Source of the DNA: Xiphydria camelus
Lineage: Eukaryota; Arthropoda; Insecta; Hymenoptera; Xiphydriidae
NCBI GenBank assembly: GCA_963678675.1
Contig: OY783192.1
Location: 18,541,715 to 18,605,714 of the forward strand
Direction: 5' to 3'
DNA: 64,000 bases
Part shown: positions 36,191 through 47,622 of the stretch, one piece after another
Layout: every line of letters starts with the position of its first letter
Position numbering within the stretch: position 1 is the first letter of the stretch
Program-made: the position numbers and the translations under genes
Notes under the pieces: generated by a model
The model's input: only the letters and a program-made list of their open reading frames with translations
What the model was told of the DNA's origin: nothing
Database searches by the model: none

Positions 36191-36526
36191 AGACTGATAA
36201 CAACGTAACTCTCAAAATGTATTGTCATGTATAACTATTTGTCATGTATAACACTATGTATTATATTATAATAATAAATGAATAACGGATTTACTCATAA
36301 AAATTGTGTCATTTATTGTAAACATTTACGTAGAGAATCCATATTAATTTTCTAACGGTGTTGAATTTCCGCAACATTTCCGCGCATGCGTCAAGTAGCA
36401 CGCGTGCGCTACAAATGCGATGCATATGCGCGCACATCTGTAAGACCAGATGCGTCGAACGCGTGCGACGAAGCGCACGCGTGCACTCACAGTGCGTGCA
36501 TTGTGACTACATTTTGCTATCTGGGG

Positions 36527-37679
36527 TGATAGTATAATACGAAAGAGGAAATATATCACTTTTAATAATTCTGTCATTATTATCTATAGAATTAGTTAAC
36601 TCAGATTAATATAGTTTCTTAATTTCTATGTAGAGTAAGTTGGGTATATTTTAAATAGTGAAATACTGAATATAATTGTGTTATTTATAATTTGTTACAG
36701 AAATAAACGTACTGCTATTGAATTCCACCCAGAAGGACTCCAAATCATGTGCGAACCCGAGGGGGTTTCTTTTGAACGAGGGATCGTCCACTTGTTGTTC
36801 CAAGAACCAGCTGCATTAGTTTATTCGGTGGGTTAGATCTGCTGCCTCGAGTGCATGGACGTGCGTTCATCCTTCAATATCCTCCCTGCCATGATCTGCT
36901 GATTCTAACCTCTGTTGCCACAGCCCGAATGCTCGTCGAAGGTTATTCCTTATTCTTTCTAGCACAGATCTATATTATGCTGCATCTGTATTCTTCTGGG
37001 ACTTCCTAAAATAATTATAAAAACCCCATATAATTCAGCTCTGACAAGTACAATCTGATCGAGGAAATCTTTCGATGTAATGATTCCGAAATGTTTCTAT
37101 GATATTTTGCAACATTCGCGAATTTATCAAGAAATATATATTTCTAACATACGGTAGTATTCACGAATATTGCAAAATATCGCAGGAATGTTACAGAAAA
37201 GTTACTTGCAAAAACGTGCTTTGTGGGATGTAAATGATTATACCAGAGGCGAAGAAGAGATGAAATAAAAGTGAGGTACATGTACATTTCACGCTTGACA
37301 GGTCGGTATATAAATTGGAACTTCTGATAGTATAATACGAAAGAGGAAATATATCGATAATGAAAAAATAATAATAAAGTAGTTACTACATTATTGTAAT
37401 CCAATTCTATTGTATCCTTTATTTTTCTGCCACGACTTTGATTGTTGATAGTGGATGAATCAGCTAATAAATTTAATTTTTATTCACTATCAACAATCAG
37501 TCGCGGCAGAAAAATAAGGGATACAATGGAATATTGGATTACGGTAATGTAGTAACTACTTTATTATTATTTTTTCTTTATCGATATATATTTCCTTTTT
37601 CGTGTTATACTATCCCAAGTTCGAATTTATATACCGACCTGTCAAACGTAAAGTGTACATGTACCTCACTTTTATTTCA
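36527..37679. repeat. Element B sequence and transposase relics
   Basis: Resumption of the B repeat split by the composite (36527-36660), a DDE_3 relic (36740-36870, minus), a palindromic stretch with ACGGTAGTATTCACGAATAT, and another B copy with an internal hairpin (37235-37679). No intact gene. Confidence 0.55.
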
Positions 37680-38496
37680 TTAAGTATTACTGCACAACGA
37701 GTACGTTAGAAGATTTTCATGAAGACTCACGATTTCCTCACATGTCATCTCGTACAGGTGCATCCGAAGAGGATCTAGCTCTTGTCCGATCCGTAAAAAG
37801 ATGACTCGATGGACATCGGAGAATGTCCAGCTTGTCACGGAGCGCCTATTACCCACGGTGCATTAATTGCAATACGCGTTTCTCCTTTCAACTATTCCAG
37901 CGTTATAAACAACTTTTACTTCTCTTTCAAGGTAATAACCTTTTATGAACTGTTCGTGGTAGGAGGCAGCGATCGATATTAGCGACTCGTCGTAGACAAG
38001 TTCATCTATTAAAACTAAAAGGCAATTCGGTGTACCGAACTACTACTGCGATAATGTGCCCGAGCTCACGGTCTATTCTGCGATTAACATTAACGTAATC
38101 GTGATTACGCTCGGGTGATGGGTGTTCCAAAAGAGGTAAAGTTGATACTAACCATCGGATGCTGTAAGCTGACTTGCTAGTGTATGCTTTGCAACTGGAA
38201 CATCATCGCAGGAATAATTTGTCTACGATTAGTCACAATCATTGACGGCTGCACCCTACGATGAACAGTTTGTACAAGGTAAATACTTTGAAAGAAGTGA
38301 AAGTTATTTAAAGCAGGAATAATTGAAACGAAAAGCGCATATTGCAATAAATGTACCGTGGGTAATAGGCGCTCGGTGACAAGTCTGACATTCTCCGATG
38401 TCCATCGAGTCATCTTTTTACGGACAGGACACGAGCTAGGTCCTCTTCGGTTGCACCTGTACGAGATGTCATGTCAGAGTCTGCAGTAATACTTAA
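37680..38496. mobile_element. Element A copy 2, uninterrupted
   Basis: 817 bp between TTAA (37680-37683) and TTAA (38493-38496), with about 200-bp inverted repeats. It is the empty-site reference for the R2-like insertion in copy 1. The flanking B repeat pieces are also inverted relative to each other. Confidence 0.75.
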
Positions 38497-38914
38497 TGAG
38501 ATAAAAGTGAGGTACATGTACACTTTACGTTTGACAGGTCGGTATATAAATTCGAACTTGGGATAGTATAATACGAAAGAGGGACTATATCGATAAAGAA
38601 AAAATAATAATAAAGTAGTTACTACATTACTGTAATCCAATTCCATTGAGAATCCCTTATTTTTCTGCCACGACTTTGATAGTTGATAGTGAATAAAAAT
38701 CAAATTTATTAGCTAATCCATCCACTATCAACAATCAAAGTCGTGGCAGAAAATTAAGGGATATAATGGAATTAGATTACAATGATGGAGTAACTACTTT
38801 AAACACTTGGGGAAACTCACCCGAAGAAACCCGAATAATTATTATCTTATCACTTGTACACTTGTGATTTCGAGGTTAATAGATGCTTCGATCTCCAGAA
38901 TTGACAGCTACCGG
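38497..38914. repeat. Element B copy and CCGTATG-family remnant flanking Harbinger K
   Basis: 38497-38800 is a B foldback. 38800-38914 resembles the interior of the element at 50077 (CGATCTCCAGAATTGACAGC), which provided the CGG target of Harbinger K. Confidence 0.5.
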
Positions 38915-39068
38915 GGCTACGTTCATAAAGTTTGCTCCGAGTAGGGTTAGAGTAGAGTTAAGCGAAGGGGGAGTTAACTCTGAGAATACATCACGTTTGT
39001 GAACGACCCAGAGTAATGCTTGAGTAAACAAGGAGAACGGAGAAGTAGTGGTCTCATAACCTATCAGG

Positions 39069-40569
39069 ATGGCGGAGAACATTAAAAAAGTTGCATATTT
39101 CACTGTCATGTCTTTTGCAAAGAACTTAATAATGTCTATTAATGTGAGTACAATGACATATATACATATTCTGCTCTCAAATTATACTATAAATAATTGA
39201 AAAGGATTACATTTTTTCACGAATTATATCTTATTTTATGTTTTAGGAAGAATCTGACGACGACGAAGAATATGAAATATTAGTAGCGGCCGAAATAAAA
39301 GAAAAGCCTACGCGTATTGTAGGATACATGGAAAATGTTGTGGCAAATTACACCCGCATGGAGTTTCAAAGTCATTTCAGATTATCGTTTGAAGCTTTTG
39401 AATATTTACTGGGACAAGTTGGCCCATTATTAATAAAGGAGGAAGAAAACAAACAGGCTGGTCGTCCGCCGATAGACTCGCGTAAACAATTACTTTCAGT
39501 AATTTGGATATTGGCCACTTCTGATTCATACAGGTATGATAACATCAATGCTTCAATATTCTATCGTTGAATGCAGTTGCCATCTATAAACCATAGTCAT
39601 AATTACAGTTCAGAAATTAATTCATTAGTTTGTTCACTTCTTAAGTAATCTGTATGTCAATCTACAACAAAGAGTTTTCTTAATTTCCAACTCTTTGAAA
39701 TCATACTTGAGATTTTAAGTACAGTAGTTATAAATTATGAAAATGTTTTTAGATCCGTTGGTGAAAAATTTGATATGGCGAAGTCATCATTATCAGTATG
39801 CTTTGTACGAGTAATTAATGCTCTGTGCATAATTTCTCCAAACATAATAAAATGGCCACGTGGTATAGAAATTGAGGAAACTACAGCAAGATTCGAAAGA
39901 ATTTCAAATATCTCTAATGTAATTGGTGCAATAGATGGATCATACATTTCAATTAAAGCTCCTAAAGAAGATGCGGAGACTTATATCAACCAGAAATGCT
40001 TCTACGCTATTACATTGCAAGGAATTTGTGACGCATCTTTGAAATTTATAGATTGTTTTATTGGGTACCCAAGTTCCGTGAGTGATGTAAGGATTTTTAG
40101 AAACTCAGATATATACAGGTATATTATAGCAAATACAAATCGCTACTTTCCAAGGGATGAATTTTTATTGGGAGATAAAGCTTACCCTGTATTGCAATGG
40201 CTAATCCCACCGTATATCGATAATGGAAACTTAAATGCAGTTCAACGTCAATTCAATGAAAGTGTATCTAGAACTAGGCAAGTTATTGAACGAGCGTTTG
40301 CTCTCCTGAAAGGACGATTTAGGAGACTTAAATATTTAGACATGAATCGCACAGATTTAATACCAGGGACAGTTTTGGCAGCGTGCGTTATACATAATAT
40401 TTGCTTAGATCATAACGATATGAATATCCCAGAGTATATTAATCAAGGAATAGAAGTTGATAACGATGTGAATGAAAACCCAGTACACGACATTCGTGGT
40501 TGTTACCAAGAAATTAGTGGTAATGAAAAGAGGAATAATCTTGCTAATAATCTTTATCGTCCCCAGTAG
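39069..40569 (+). CDS. Harbinger transposase, intact, three exons (392 aa)
   Basis: Exons 39069-39143, 39247-39533 and 39753-40569; both introns are GT-AG and all joins keep frame (75+287+817 nt). Exon 2 carries FQSHFRLSFEAFEYLLGQVG and the conserved RPPIDSRKQLLSVIWILAT. Exon 3 carries VIGAIDGSYISIKAPKEDA (first Asp), GYPSSVSDVRIFRNSDIY, FLLGDKAYPV (second Asp), RTRQVIERAFALLKGRFRRL (Glu) and AACVIHNICL. All DDE residues are present and no stop occurs. The start ATG is the first in frame after the left terminus. It cuts and pastes the element together with the Myb/SANT protein on the other strand. Whether it is expressed cannot be told. Confidence 0.85.
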
Positions 40570-41217
40570 CACGTGAATATTTTAAGAACGTTAAAAGATC
40601 CGACTAACTGTTACATATTTTTATAGTTCTTATCTCGTTCATATTATGTCGCCCCACTCGAATGTTCTCATAAATGTTCATGAACGTTGTTCGAATGTTT
40701 ATAATATGGAAACGATTTGAAAATGAGCTCCTTCCGAGAAAAAAAATTGTATATATAATTATCATAGATGCCATAGTAGTACACGTTGACGTATATTTTA
40801 GGCTATATGTAACAATAATAATAAATAACATGTAATATTGAAATGTTTTATTTGTAATAAACAGTATCATACTTACGAACAAAAAATATATGTATTGCGC
40901 ATATTATTATGTAGTATTAATACCTTTGGTTACATTACTACTACTATAACTCCCTTTGGTCACATTTACTTCGTAATACTAGTTAAGAAGCAGTTTTTAA
41001 CACATTACTAAGCAGTATTAAGGTAGTTCTATCATCAGACGAAAGATTGCACAAAAGTTTAATCCTTATGAAACTTCTAAACATAATACATCACAGCATT
41101 CCATTGATTCCGCCTTCAACATTAAAAAAATAAGAAATAGTATGGATATATCATCCATTTGATGTTTCGAAGTATTTATCAATAACAATTTTAACGTTTT
41201 TAACTTCGAAATAAAAA
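40570..41217. other. Space between the converging Harbinger K genes
   Basis: AT-rich, no gene. Presumably the two 3' UTRs; no clear hairpin or repeat. Confidence 0.4.
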
Positions 41218-42160
41218 TTATAATTTTTTTATTAATAGATCCATTTTCTGGCTGAAAACGTCTATTGCCTTTTCTTGGACTGCAATTAGCTCTTGATGTC
41301 TTCTACTTCTTTCTTCTTCTTTCTTAGTATTCATATTATCCAAGTGACTGAACAGATGCTCTACTTTGTTTCGTTTATACATCCTCTGCGGTATTTCATC
41401 GCTTCGAATGCTCCTCTTCAGAACTTTTTTTGCATTAACATTTTCGTCATTCTTTGCCTTTTCTAAAATATTTTCATCTTTGACATCTACCTCCGATTCG
41501 ATTCCTACGCCCCTTGAAGAAGAAGCGATTGCCAGAGGAACTACATTAGGCTTCCGCCCAAATATTTCGTCAAATAATTCGAAATATTCAAATCGTATGG
41601 CAGCAGCACCGCTTGCCGTTGCTTTCATGTTATCTACTTTAGCGTGATACTTCTTTTTTAGATTTTTAAACTTAAAATCGCATTGCTTGGCAGTGTACAT
41701 TAAGTTCTGTTCTTTTCGATTCCCAGAAATTTTTTTCCACACAGCTTCATTCCGTATCGTCGATGACTGGAACTGTTTTATGTTCCTTTTATATTGCATG
41801 GTTAATGCTACTATAGCATCATGTGTCCAACGATTGGAATCACTTTTAGTGGTGTCAGTGCCATCATCTTCTTGCGATGAACCTGAATAATTTTGTAGCG
41901 GCACAGAATTTTCATTGCTAGGACTCTGTGTTTCGATGTTGGCATACATCAATGTTTTATCTGCAAATTTTTGGGTTTCTCAATTGTAGTCTCATGCCGA
42001 TGAAAAATTTGGATTCATCACGTTAAAACTGTAATACTTTCTTAACAAAGTAGAAAATAACCTTACCTTTTACATTTTGAATTAATGTAAATCCCTCACT
42101 ATTTAAAATCTGGTTTCCGTCTTCATTAGTAATTATTATATAATTCTTATATTCTGACAT
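41218..42160 (-). CDS. Harbinger Myb/SANT-like DNA-binding protein, two exons (278 aa)
   Basis: ATG at 42160 (MSEYKNYIIITNEDGNQIL), exon 1 to 42067, GT-AG intron, exon 2 from 41960 to the stop at 41218; 837 coding nt in all. Exon 2 has a trihelix/Myb-SANT fold: RWTHDAIVALTMQYKRNIKQ, AVWKKISGNRKEQN, TAKQCDFKFKNLKKKYHAKV and FEYFELFDEIFG. A basic patch (KKVLKRSIRSDEIPQRMYKR) and a charged C-terminal coiled coil (EEERSRRHQELIAVQEKAID) follow. In Harbinger elements this partner helps the transposase enter the nucleus and bind the ends. Intact. Confidence 0.8.
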
Positions 42161-42499
42161 TTTCCAAAATATTATAACCCCTTTATTAACCAGTGCGGTC
42201 ACCACGTGAATACCTATTTACGCGGGTCGAGTCTCTGCGCATGACGAGTTACTTCTACCAACCTGTTTGATGTGGGTAAAAATAATTAACTCCAGAGTTA
42301 ACTCTATCGAATTCATGAACGGTTTACTCTGTTGGTACTTCCGGCAATATTCGAGTTTCTGAACGCTATAGAGTTAACTCTAGTTAACTCTGCGTTAAAG
42401 AGTAAACTTTATGAACGCGGCCCGGGAGATCAGGGGGGCCTTTCTCGAGTCACTCGTATCTTTGCGTGCACGCAACTCAGCGAAGAGACCAATCAGGAT

Positions 42500-42612
42500 C
42501 AAGTATTCCATTGCGGTGGGGGTCCTGATTGGTCTACTCGCTAAGAAACGTATACGCATCTTAGCGAGTAGACCAATCAGGACCCCCACCACAACGGAAT
42601 ACTTGATCTGCA
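42500..42612. repeat. Short foldback with CCAATCAGGA arms
   Basis: Two arms of about 55 bp (42500-42555 and 42556-42612) are inverted complements and include GATCAAGTATTCC and TCCTGATTGGTCTACTCGC. No coding capacity. Confidence 0.6.
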
Positions 42613-42637
42613 ACAGTTAATTGTCGCGTCTGCATCC

Positions 42638-44710
42638 TGTTGCGTGCCGGGCTGGTCTTCTTGGTCCGTTTGTAGGGGGCAGGTCCGTGCCCGTCGAGTG
42701 CTGAACCACTCTGCTCGGAAAGAGCGGGATCGGGAGATGAAGTTTTATTGCAGTGGAGAAATGAAAACTCTTAATCCAAGAATTAGGTGATCACCAATGA
42801 ATTATATTTTAACACATAGTTGGAATATAATTTGTCGTTATAAATCGGTATCTGAGTGCACCTCGAGCGGCAAAGTGCATCCTTTTAAATCAAAAGTCCC
42901 CGCCTCTCGGTAACAACGGGGAATCAATCAAATACTCAGCGCTAATGTGGGGAACCAATCTGATACTCGACGCTAGTCGTAGTCAAGGACTCTACTCCCA
43001 CTTTCTTCGTCTACGCACAATGATCTAATCCACGCTCCACGCGCCCACGTGCGAAGAAAGCACGCATCGACCCTGATTCTGGCGCGCACAATCCCACGCA
43101 CTCGAAAGAAAACATGCCCTCATCGACCGTGGGTCTACCGCGCACGAACTCCCGCAATCCGAAGCGCGTATCGATGACAAATCTTATGCGCGCACGCCTA
43201 CGTGACTCAAAGAAAGGAGAACTGTTCTTGCTAGCTAAATTAACTACGACCTATCGGTCCGCGAAAGGGGATACCATATTTACAAACGGAGCTCGCAGCG
43301 GCCCGCGACTCAGATCCCCTGTCCATCACGCAATAAAGGTGTTTATAATCTCGCGAATAGAAACCACGGTGGCCTGCGACTTATTTAACTTATCACGCAG
43401 TCTTCGACGTTCTCGTTCTTTCTCTCTATTACAATCCATCTATACCTTACTTGCTTAATAAAATGACAATAATTAGAGGTTAATACAAAGAGTTTGAATG
43501 CGCCGCCAAAAATCTAGTAACTTCCAAAAGTTATAGGGATTTTAGGTCAAGTCTGGATTGTCGCGTCTGCATCCAGACTTGACCTAAAATCGCTATAACT
43601 TTTGGAAGTTACTAGATTTTTGGCGGCGCATTCAAACTCTTTGTATTAACCTCTAATTATTGTCATTTTATTAAGCAAGTAAGGTATAGATGGATTGTAA
43701 TAGAGAGAAAGAACGAGAACGTCGAAGACTGCGTGATAAGTTAAATAGGTCGCAGGCCACCGTGGTTTCTATTCGCGTGATTATAAACACCTTTATTGCG
43801 TGATGGACAGGGGATCTGAGTCGCGGGCCGCTGCGAGCTCCGTTTGTAAATATGGTATCCCCTTTCGCGGACCGATAGGTCGTAGTTAATTTAGCTAGCA
43901 AGAATAGTTCTCCTTTCTTTGAGTCACGTACACCCGTGCTCACGGAATCTGTCGCTGGTGACTTTTTTTAAACCTTATTTTTAAACGTACTAACCAGTGA
44001 ACAATTAATTCTCATGCCCTCATTAGCTACGGTGACGTCTACTCTCGTTAATGAAAGCACGAGGATTGATTAATCATTGGTTAGTACGTTTAAAAATAAC
44101 ATTTAAAAAAAGTCACCAGCGACAGATTCCGTGAGCACGGGTGTAGGCGTGCGCGCATAAGATTTGTCATCGATACGCGCTTCGGATTGCGGGAGTTCGT
44201 GCGCGGTAGACCCACGGTCGATGAGGGCATGTTTTCTTTCGAGTGCGTGGGATTGTGCGCGCCAGAATCAGGGTCGATGCGTGCTTTCTTCGCACGTGGA
44301 CGCGTGGAGCGTGGATTAGATCATTGTGCGTAGACGAAGAAAGTGGGAGTAGAGTCCTTGACTACGACTAGCGTCGAGTATCAGATTGGTTCCCCACATT
44401 AGCGCTGAGTATTTGATTGGTTCCCCGTTGTTACCGAGAGGCGGGGACTTTTGATTTAAAAGGATGCACTTTGCCGCTCGAGGTGCACTCAGATACCGAT
44501 TTATAACGACAAATTATATTCCAACTATGTGTTAAAATATAATTCATTGGTGATCACCTAATTCTTGGATTAAGAGTGGTCATTTCTCCACCTGCAATAA
44601 AACTCTTCATCTCCCGATCCCGCTCTTTTCGAGCAGAGTGGTTCAGCACTCCACGGGCACGGACCTGCCCCCTACAAACGGACCAAGAAGACCAGCCCGG
44701 CACGCAACAG
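42638..44710. repeat. Palindrome X, about 2.07 kb with about 920-bp arms
   Basis: Left arm 42638-43557, right arm 43572-44710 (the latter enlarged by MITE D at 43931-44143). The arms differ at only a few positions by eye. The central loop TTGTCGCGTCTGCATCC (about 43559-43575) is repeated just outside the left arm (about 42621-42637). Mirror-image open frames of about 90-115 codons occur in each arm (for example from 43114 and from 43943) but match nothing that I recognise; MDCNREKERERRRLRDKLNR at about 43689 is a basic, leucine-poor stretch. Confidence 0.8.
43931..44143. mobile_element. MITE D copy 2, TA TSD
   Basis: 213 bp, TA at 43929-43930 and 44144-44145. The mirror position in the left palindrome arm (about 43200) is the empty site with a single TA, so D arrived after the palindrome formed. 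Confidence 0.88.
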
Positions 44711-44712
44711 AT

Positions 44713-44929
44713 GATTTTTATTCGCATTGGCATGTTTATGATGATATTTGCAATTAATGTTCTACTCGGACTGAAATGAGTCGTAAGGTCAGCATCGAAG
44801 CTGTAAATGATGTGGTAATAATTAAATTAAATTTATTTACGAGTAAGGGGGCGAAATTTCAGCGGTGCATGCAAAAGTATTTCTTAAAACTATTCCAACG
44901 CCTCGAGTTAATATATGTAACAACATATC
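44713..44929. repeat. Repeat shared with 45905-46000
   Basis: 44825-44929 matches 45905-45993 (TTTACGAGTAAGG, GTGCATGCAAAAG, ATATATGTAACAACATAT). No gene. Confidence 0.5.
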
Positions 44930-45178
44930 GTCCCCTTCTTGCAAAAAGTCACTAACTAACATTTATCATCAACTGACTTAGTAGGTAGTTTCTGCTCTAT
45001 AATATCGGTATTATATTTCGGTTAATGACTTTTTATGATGCGCGCATGCTCACTTCCAACGCATTTAGCACTTAGTGAGTTTTACCATTTAAAAATTTAA
45101 TAAAATTAAGCTACTAGGTCCAGTTAGGTGAATTTTACAAAATATGTTAGTTAGTGACTTTTTGCAGGAAGGGGACGA
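44930..45178. mobile_element. MITE L, TA target
   Basis: 249 bp with ends TCGTCCCCTTCTTGCAAAAA and its complement (one-base difference) continuing through GTCACTAACTAACAT. Comparison with the related repeat at about 45985 shows one TA on each side. Confidence 0.65.
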
Positions 45179-45180
45179 TA

Positions 45181-46240
45181 GATACTGTCATACGAAAGAG
45201 GAAAGCTTATATCGATAAAGAAAAAATAATAATAAAGTAGTTACTCTATTATTGTAATCAATTTCTATTGTATCCCTTATTTTTCTGCCACGACTTTAAT
45301 TGTTGATAGTGGATGGATCAACTAATAAATTTGATTTTTCTTCACTATCAGCAATTAAAGTCGTGGCAGAAAAATAAGTGATACAATGTTATTGGATTAC
45401 AATAATGGAGTAACTACTTTATTATTATTTTTCCTTTATCGATATAAGTTTTTTCTCTTTCGTATTATACTATCACAAGTTTCAATTTATATACCGACCT
45501 GTCAAACGTGAAGTATACATGTACCTCTCACTTCTATTTAATCTCTTCTTTGCCTCTGGTGTAACGATGGAAATTACAAAATATCACCATTTACACCCTG
45601 CAAAGTACGTTTTTGTAAGTAACTTTTCCGTAACATTCCTGCGATATTTTACAATATTCTTGAACACTACCGTATGTTAGAAACATTCCTTTACTCATAA
45701 TATATAGGTATTTCTCGATAAATTCGCGAATGTTGCAAAACATCATAGAAGCATTTCAGAATCATTACGTCGAAAGATCTCCTCGATAAGGTACAGCTCG
45801 ATAAGATTGTACTTGTTAGGGCTGAACTATATGGGGTTTTTATAATTATTTTAGGACCTCCCAGAAGAATACAGGTGCAGCAAAATATCGATGCTCTGTG
45901 CTGGAAATTTATTTACGAGTAAGGGCGAAATTTCAGCAGTGCATGCAAAAGGATTTCTTAAAACTATACCAATGGCTCGAGTTAATATATGTAACAACAT
46001 ATATACTGTCATAAGTGGTATCTTTACATGTGATGAAACAATTCGTCATGGTCATTGGAAGAGTATATATACTTAGAGTTGAAGGTAAAACGTCTTCATG
46101 GATTTCTGTAGACGACCAAAATATAAGAAAAATCCGATGGTCTGTAAATTCGAAAGCGGTATATGTTTTATTTCTCCAAAATACTAAGGCAAAGTGAAAA
46201 ATATAAGGGGAAGATTTTAATTTTGTGGTAATAAAAAGCT
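45181..46240. repeat. Element B copy and degraded repeats
   Basis: B foldback at 45181-45600, shared flank to 45900 (as at 28.1 and 29.5 kb), then a repeat piece that matches 1180-1262. No intact gene. Confidence 0.5.
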
Positions 46241-46830
46241 ACTTCCCAAAAAAGATTTGAAATCAATTAAGATCGCCATGTTCAAGATCTATACATAAAA
46301 AGTAAAAGGCATCATTTGAAAGGAAAATTATTGTAAATCAAGTTACTAAAAAATTCGGCTAAAAAATTTATTAAAAAATTTTAATAAAAAAGAACTTGCC
46401 GCGTTTAAGAGAGAGAGAGAGAGAGAGAGAGTGTTCATATTTTGTCCACTATATACTGCTGGTATCAAATAAGTGTATGAATTTATTTAAAATCATAAGT
46501 GCATAAACGGAGTATAATTTGGTGTCTGAATTTTTTATTTTGAAGAAAAAAACGCGGCAAGTTCTTTTTTATTAAAATTTTTAAATAAATTTTTTAGCCG
46601 AATTTTTTAGTAACTTGATTTACAATAATTTTCCTTTCAAATGATGCCTTTTACTTTTTATGTATAAATCTTGAACATGGCGATCTTAATTTATTTCAAA
46701 TCTTTTTTGGGAAGTATTTTACGTATCAATTTTTGTTGGCACTGAATGAACATGCCGCCTTTTTTACAGAGGATCTGTTTTTGTGGGGATTTCACTACTT
46801 TTTGGAATTTATTCATCGGGAGAATACGTA
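46240..46830. mobile_element. Foldback element C copy 2
   Basis: Same inverted arms as at 8.5-9.0 kb; GA tract at about 46408-46430. Its right flank is shared with the left flank of copy 1 (8400-8450) but is interrupted here by two MITEs. Confidence 0.7.
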
Positions 46831-47042
46831 CACCCGGGGACACGGTATCTGTTGCTGGTGACTTTTTTTAAACGTTATTTTTAAACGTACTAACCAATGA
46901 ATAATTAATTCTCATGCGCTCATTAGCTATGGTGGCGTCTACTCTCGTTAATGAAAGCATGAGGATTATTAATTATTGGTTAGTACGTTTAAAAATAACG
47001 TTTAAAAACAGTCACCAGCGACAGATGCCGTGTCCCCGGGTG
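46831..47042. mobile_element. MITE D copy 3
   Basis: 212 bp, beginning CACCCGGGGACACGG and ending with the complement; TA at 46829-46830 and 47043-47044. The right TA is also the left TA of MITE M. Confidence 0.85.
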
Positions 47043-47044
47043 TA

Positions 47045-47360
47045 CCGTATGTCCGCGATCATTTGAACCATAGGAAAATTGCGAGTTTTGCATGAGCACC
47101 CCTTTTGGTCTCCTTGTCCAATAGAATCACCGGAGAAGCGTGAATGCGCATGCGTAGTCATCCGCGAGTGTGGCGTCGTCAGCAAGTTCAGATCGGTTAT
47201 CGAAATAATCGATCTGAACTTGCTGACGACGCCACACTCGCGGATGACTACGCATGCGCATTCACGCTTCTCCGGTGATTCTATTGGACAAGGAGACCAA
47301 AAGGGGTGCTCATGCAAAACTCGCAATTTTCCTATGGTTCAAATGATCGCGGACATACGG
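47045..47360. mobile_element. MITE M: near-perfect 316-bp palindrome, TA target
   Basis: Begins CCGTATGTCCGCGATCATTT and ends with the complement; arms of about 150 bp around a short spacer near 47205. TA at 47043-47044 and 47361-47362. Both strands encode nearly the same peptide purely from symmetry. Its terminus matches the family at 50077, 51955 and 55911. Confidence 0.85.
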
Positions 47361-47387
47361 TACATGTAGGAGAATAGTTTTTTATTA

Positions 47388-47622
47388 TTAAGTATTACTG
47401 CAGAACGAGTAGGTTAGAAGATTTTCATAAAGACTCACGATTTTCTGACATATCATCTCGTACAGGTGTAACCGAAGAGGATCTAACTCGTGTCCTGTCC
47501 GTAAAAAGATGACTCGATGGACATCGGAGAATATCAGTCTTGTCAGCGAGTGCCTTCATCCATAGTACCCATAGTACTTTCATTACAATATGGGCTTTTC
47601 GTTCCAACTATTCCTGCTTTAA
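47388..47622. mobile_element. Element A copy 3, truncated
   Basis: TTAAGTATTACTGCAG at 47388, matching copies 1 and 2 to about 47622 (within the inverted-repeat zone), then unrelated sequence. Confidence 0.65.

Larger units (their letters stand above)
29690..36526. mobile_element. Composite element copy 1 (CCCAGATAGCA-bounded) carrying Protein kinase D exons
   Basis: The block starts CCCAGATAGCAATCG at 29690 and ends GCTATCTGGG at about 36525. It splits an element B repeat whose unbroken form is seen at 29030-29260 (empty site near 29158), so it moved as one unit. The TSD is 2 bp and imperfect (AT/GT). Contents: subterminal GTGCG/CGCAC motifs, a GC-rich stretch, Protein kinase D exons with introns (30872-31732), palindrome Q, a nested Harbinger (31949-34712), a DUF4806-type exon (minus), a TTAA-flanked MITE and two P foldbacks. 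Copy 2, inverted, is at 52254-57154. Confidence 0.7.
38915..42422. mobile_element. PIF/Harbinger element K, apparently intact, TSD CGG
   Basis: 3,508 bp, starting GGCTACGTTCATAAAGTTTG and ending with the complement GAACGCGGCC; CGG at 38912-38914 and 42423-42425. The ends carry GAGTTAACTC palindromes. It holds both genes of an autonomous Harbinger, transposase (+) and Myb/SANT partner (-), converging, with no visible lesion in either. Confidence 0.85.

Noticed and set aside
43114..43943. Mirror-image frames in palindrome X as a duplicated gene
   Set aside because: The peptides have no recognisable domain, and one copy is interrupted by MITE D; symmetry alone explains the pair.
47012..47369. 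Two about 100-codon frames with the same peptide on both strands
   Set aside because: A consequence of the palindrome in MITE M, not evidence of a gene.
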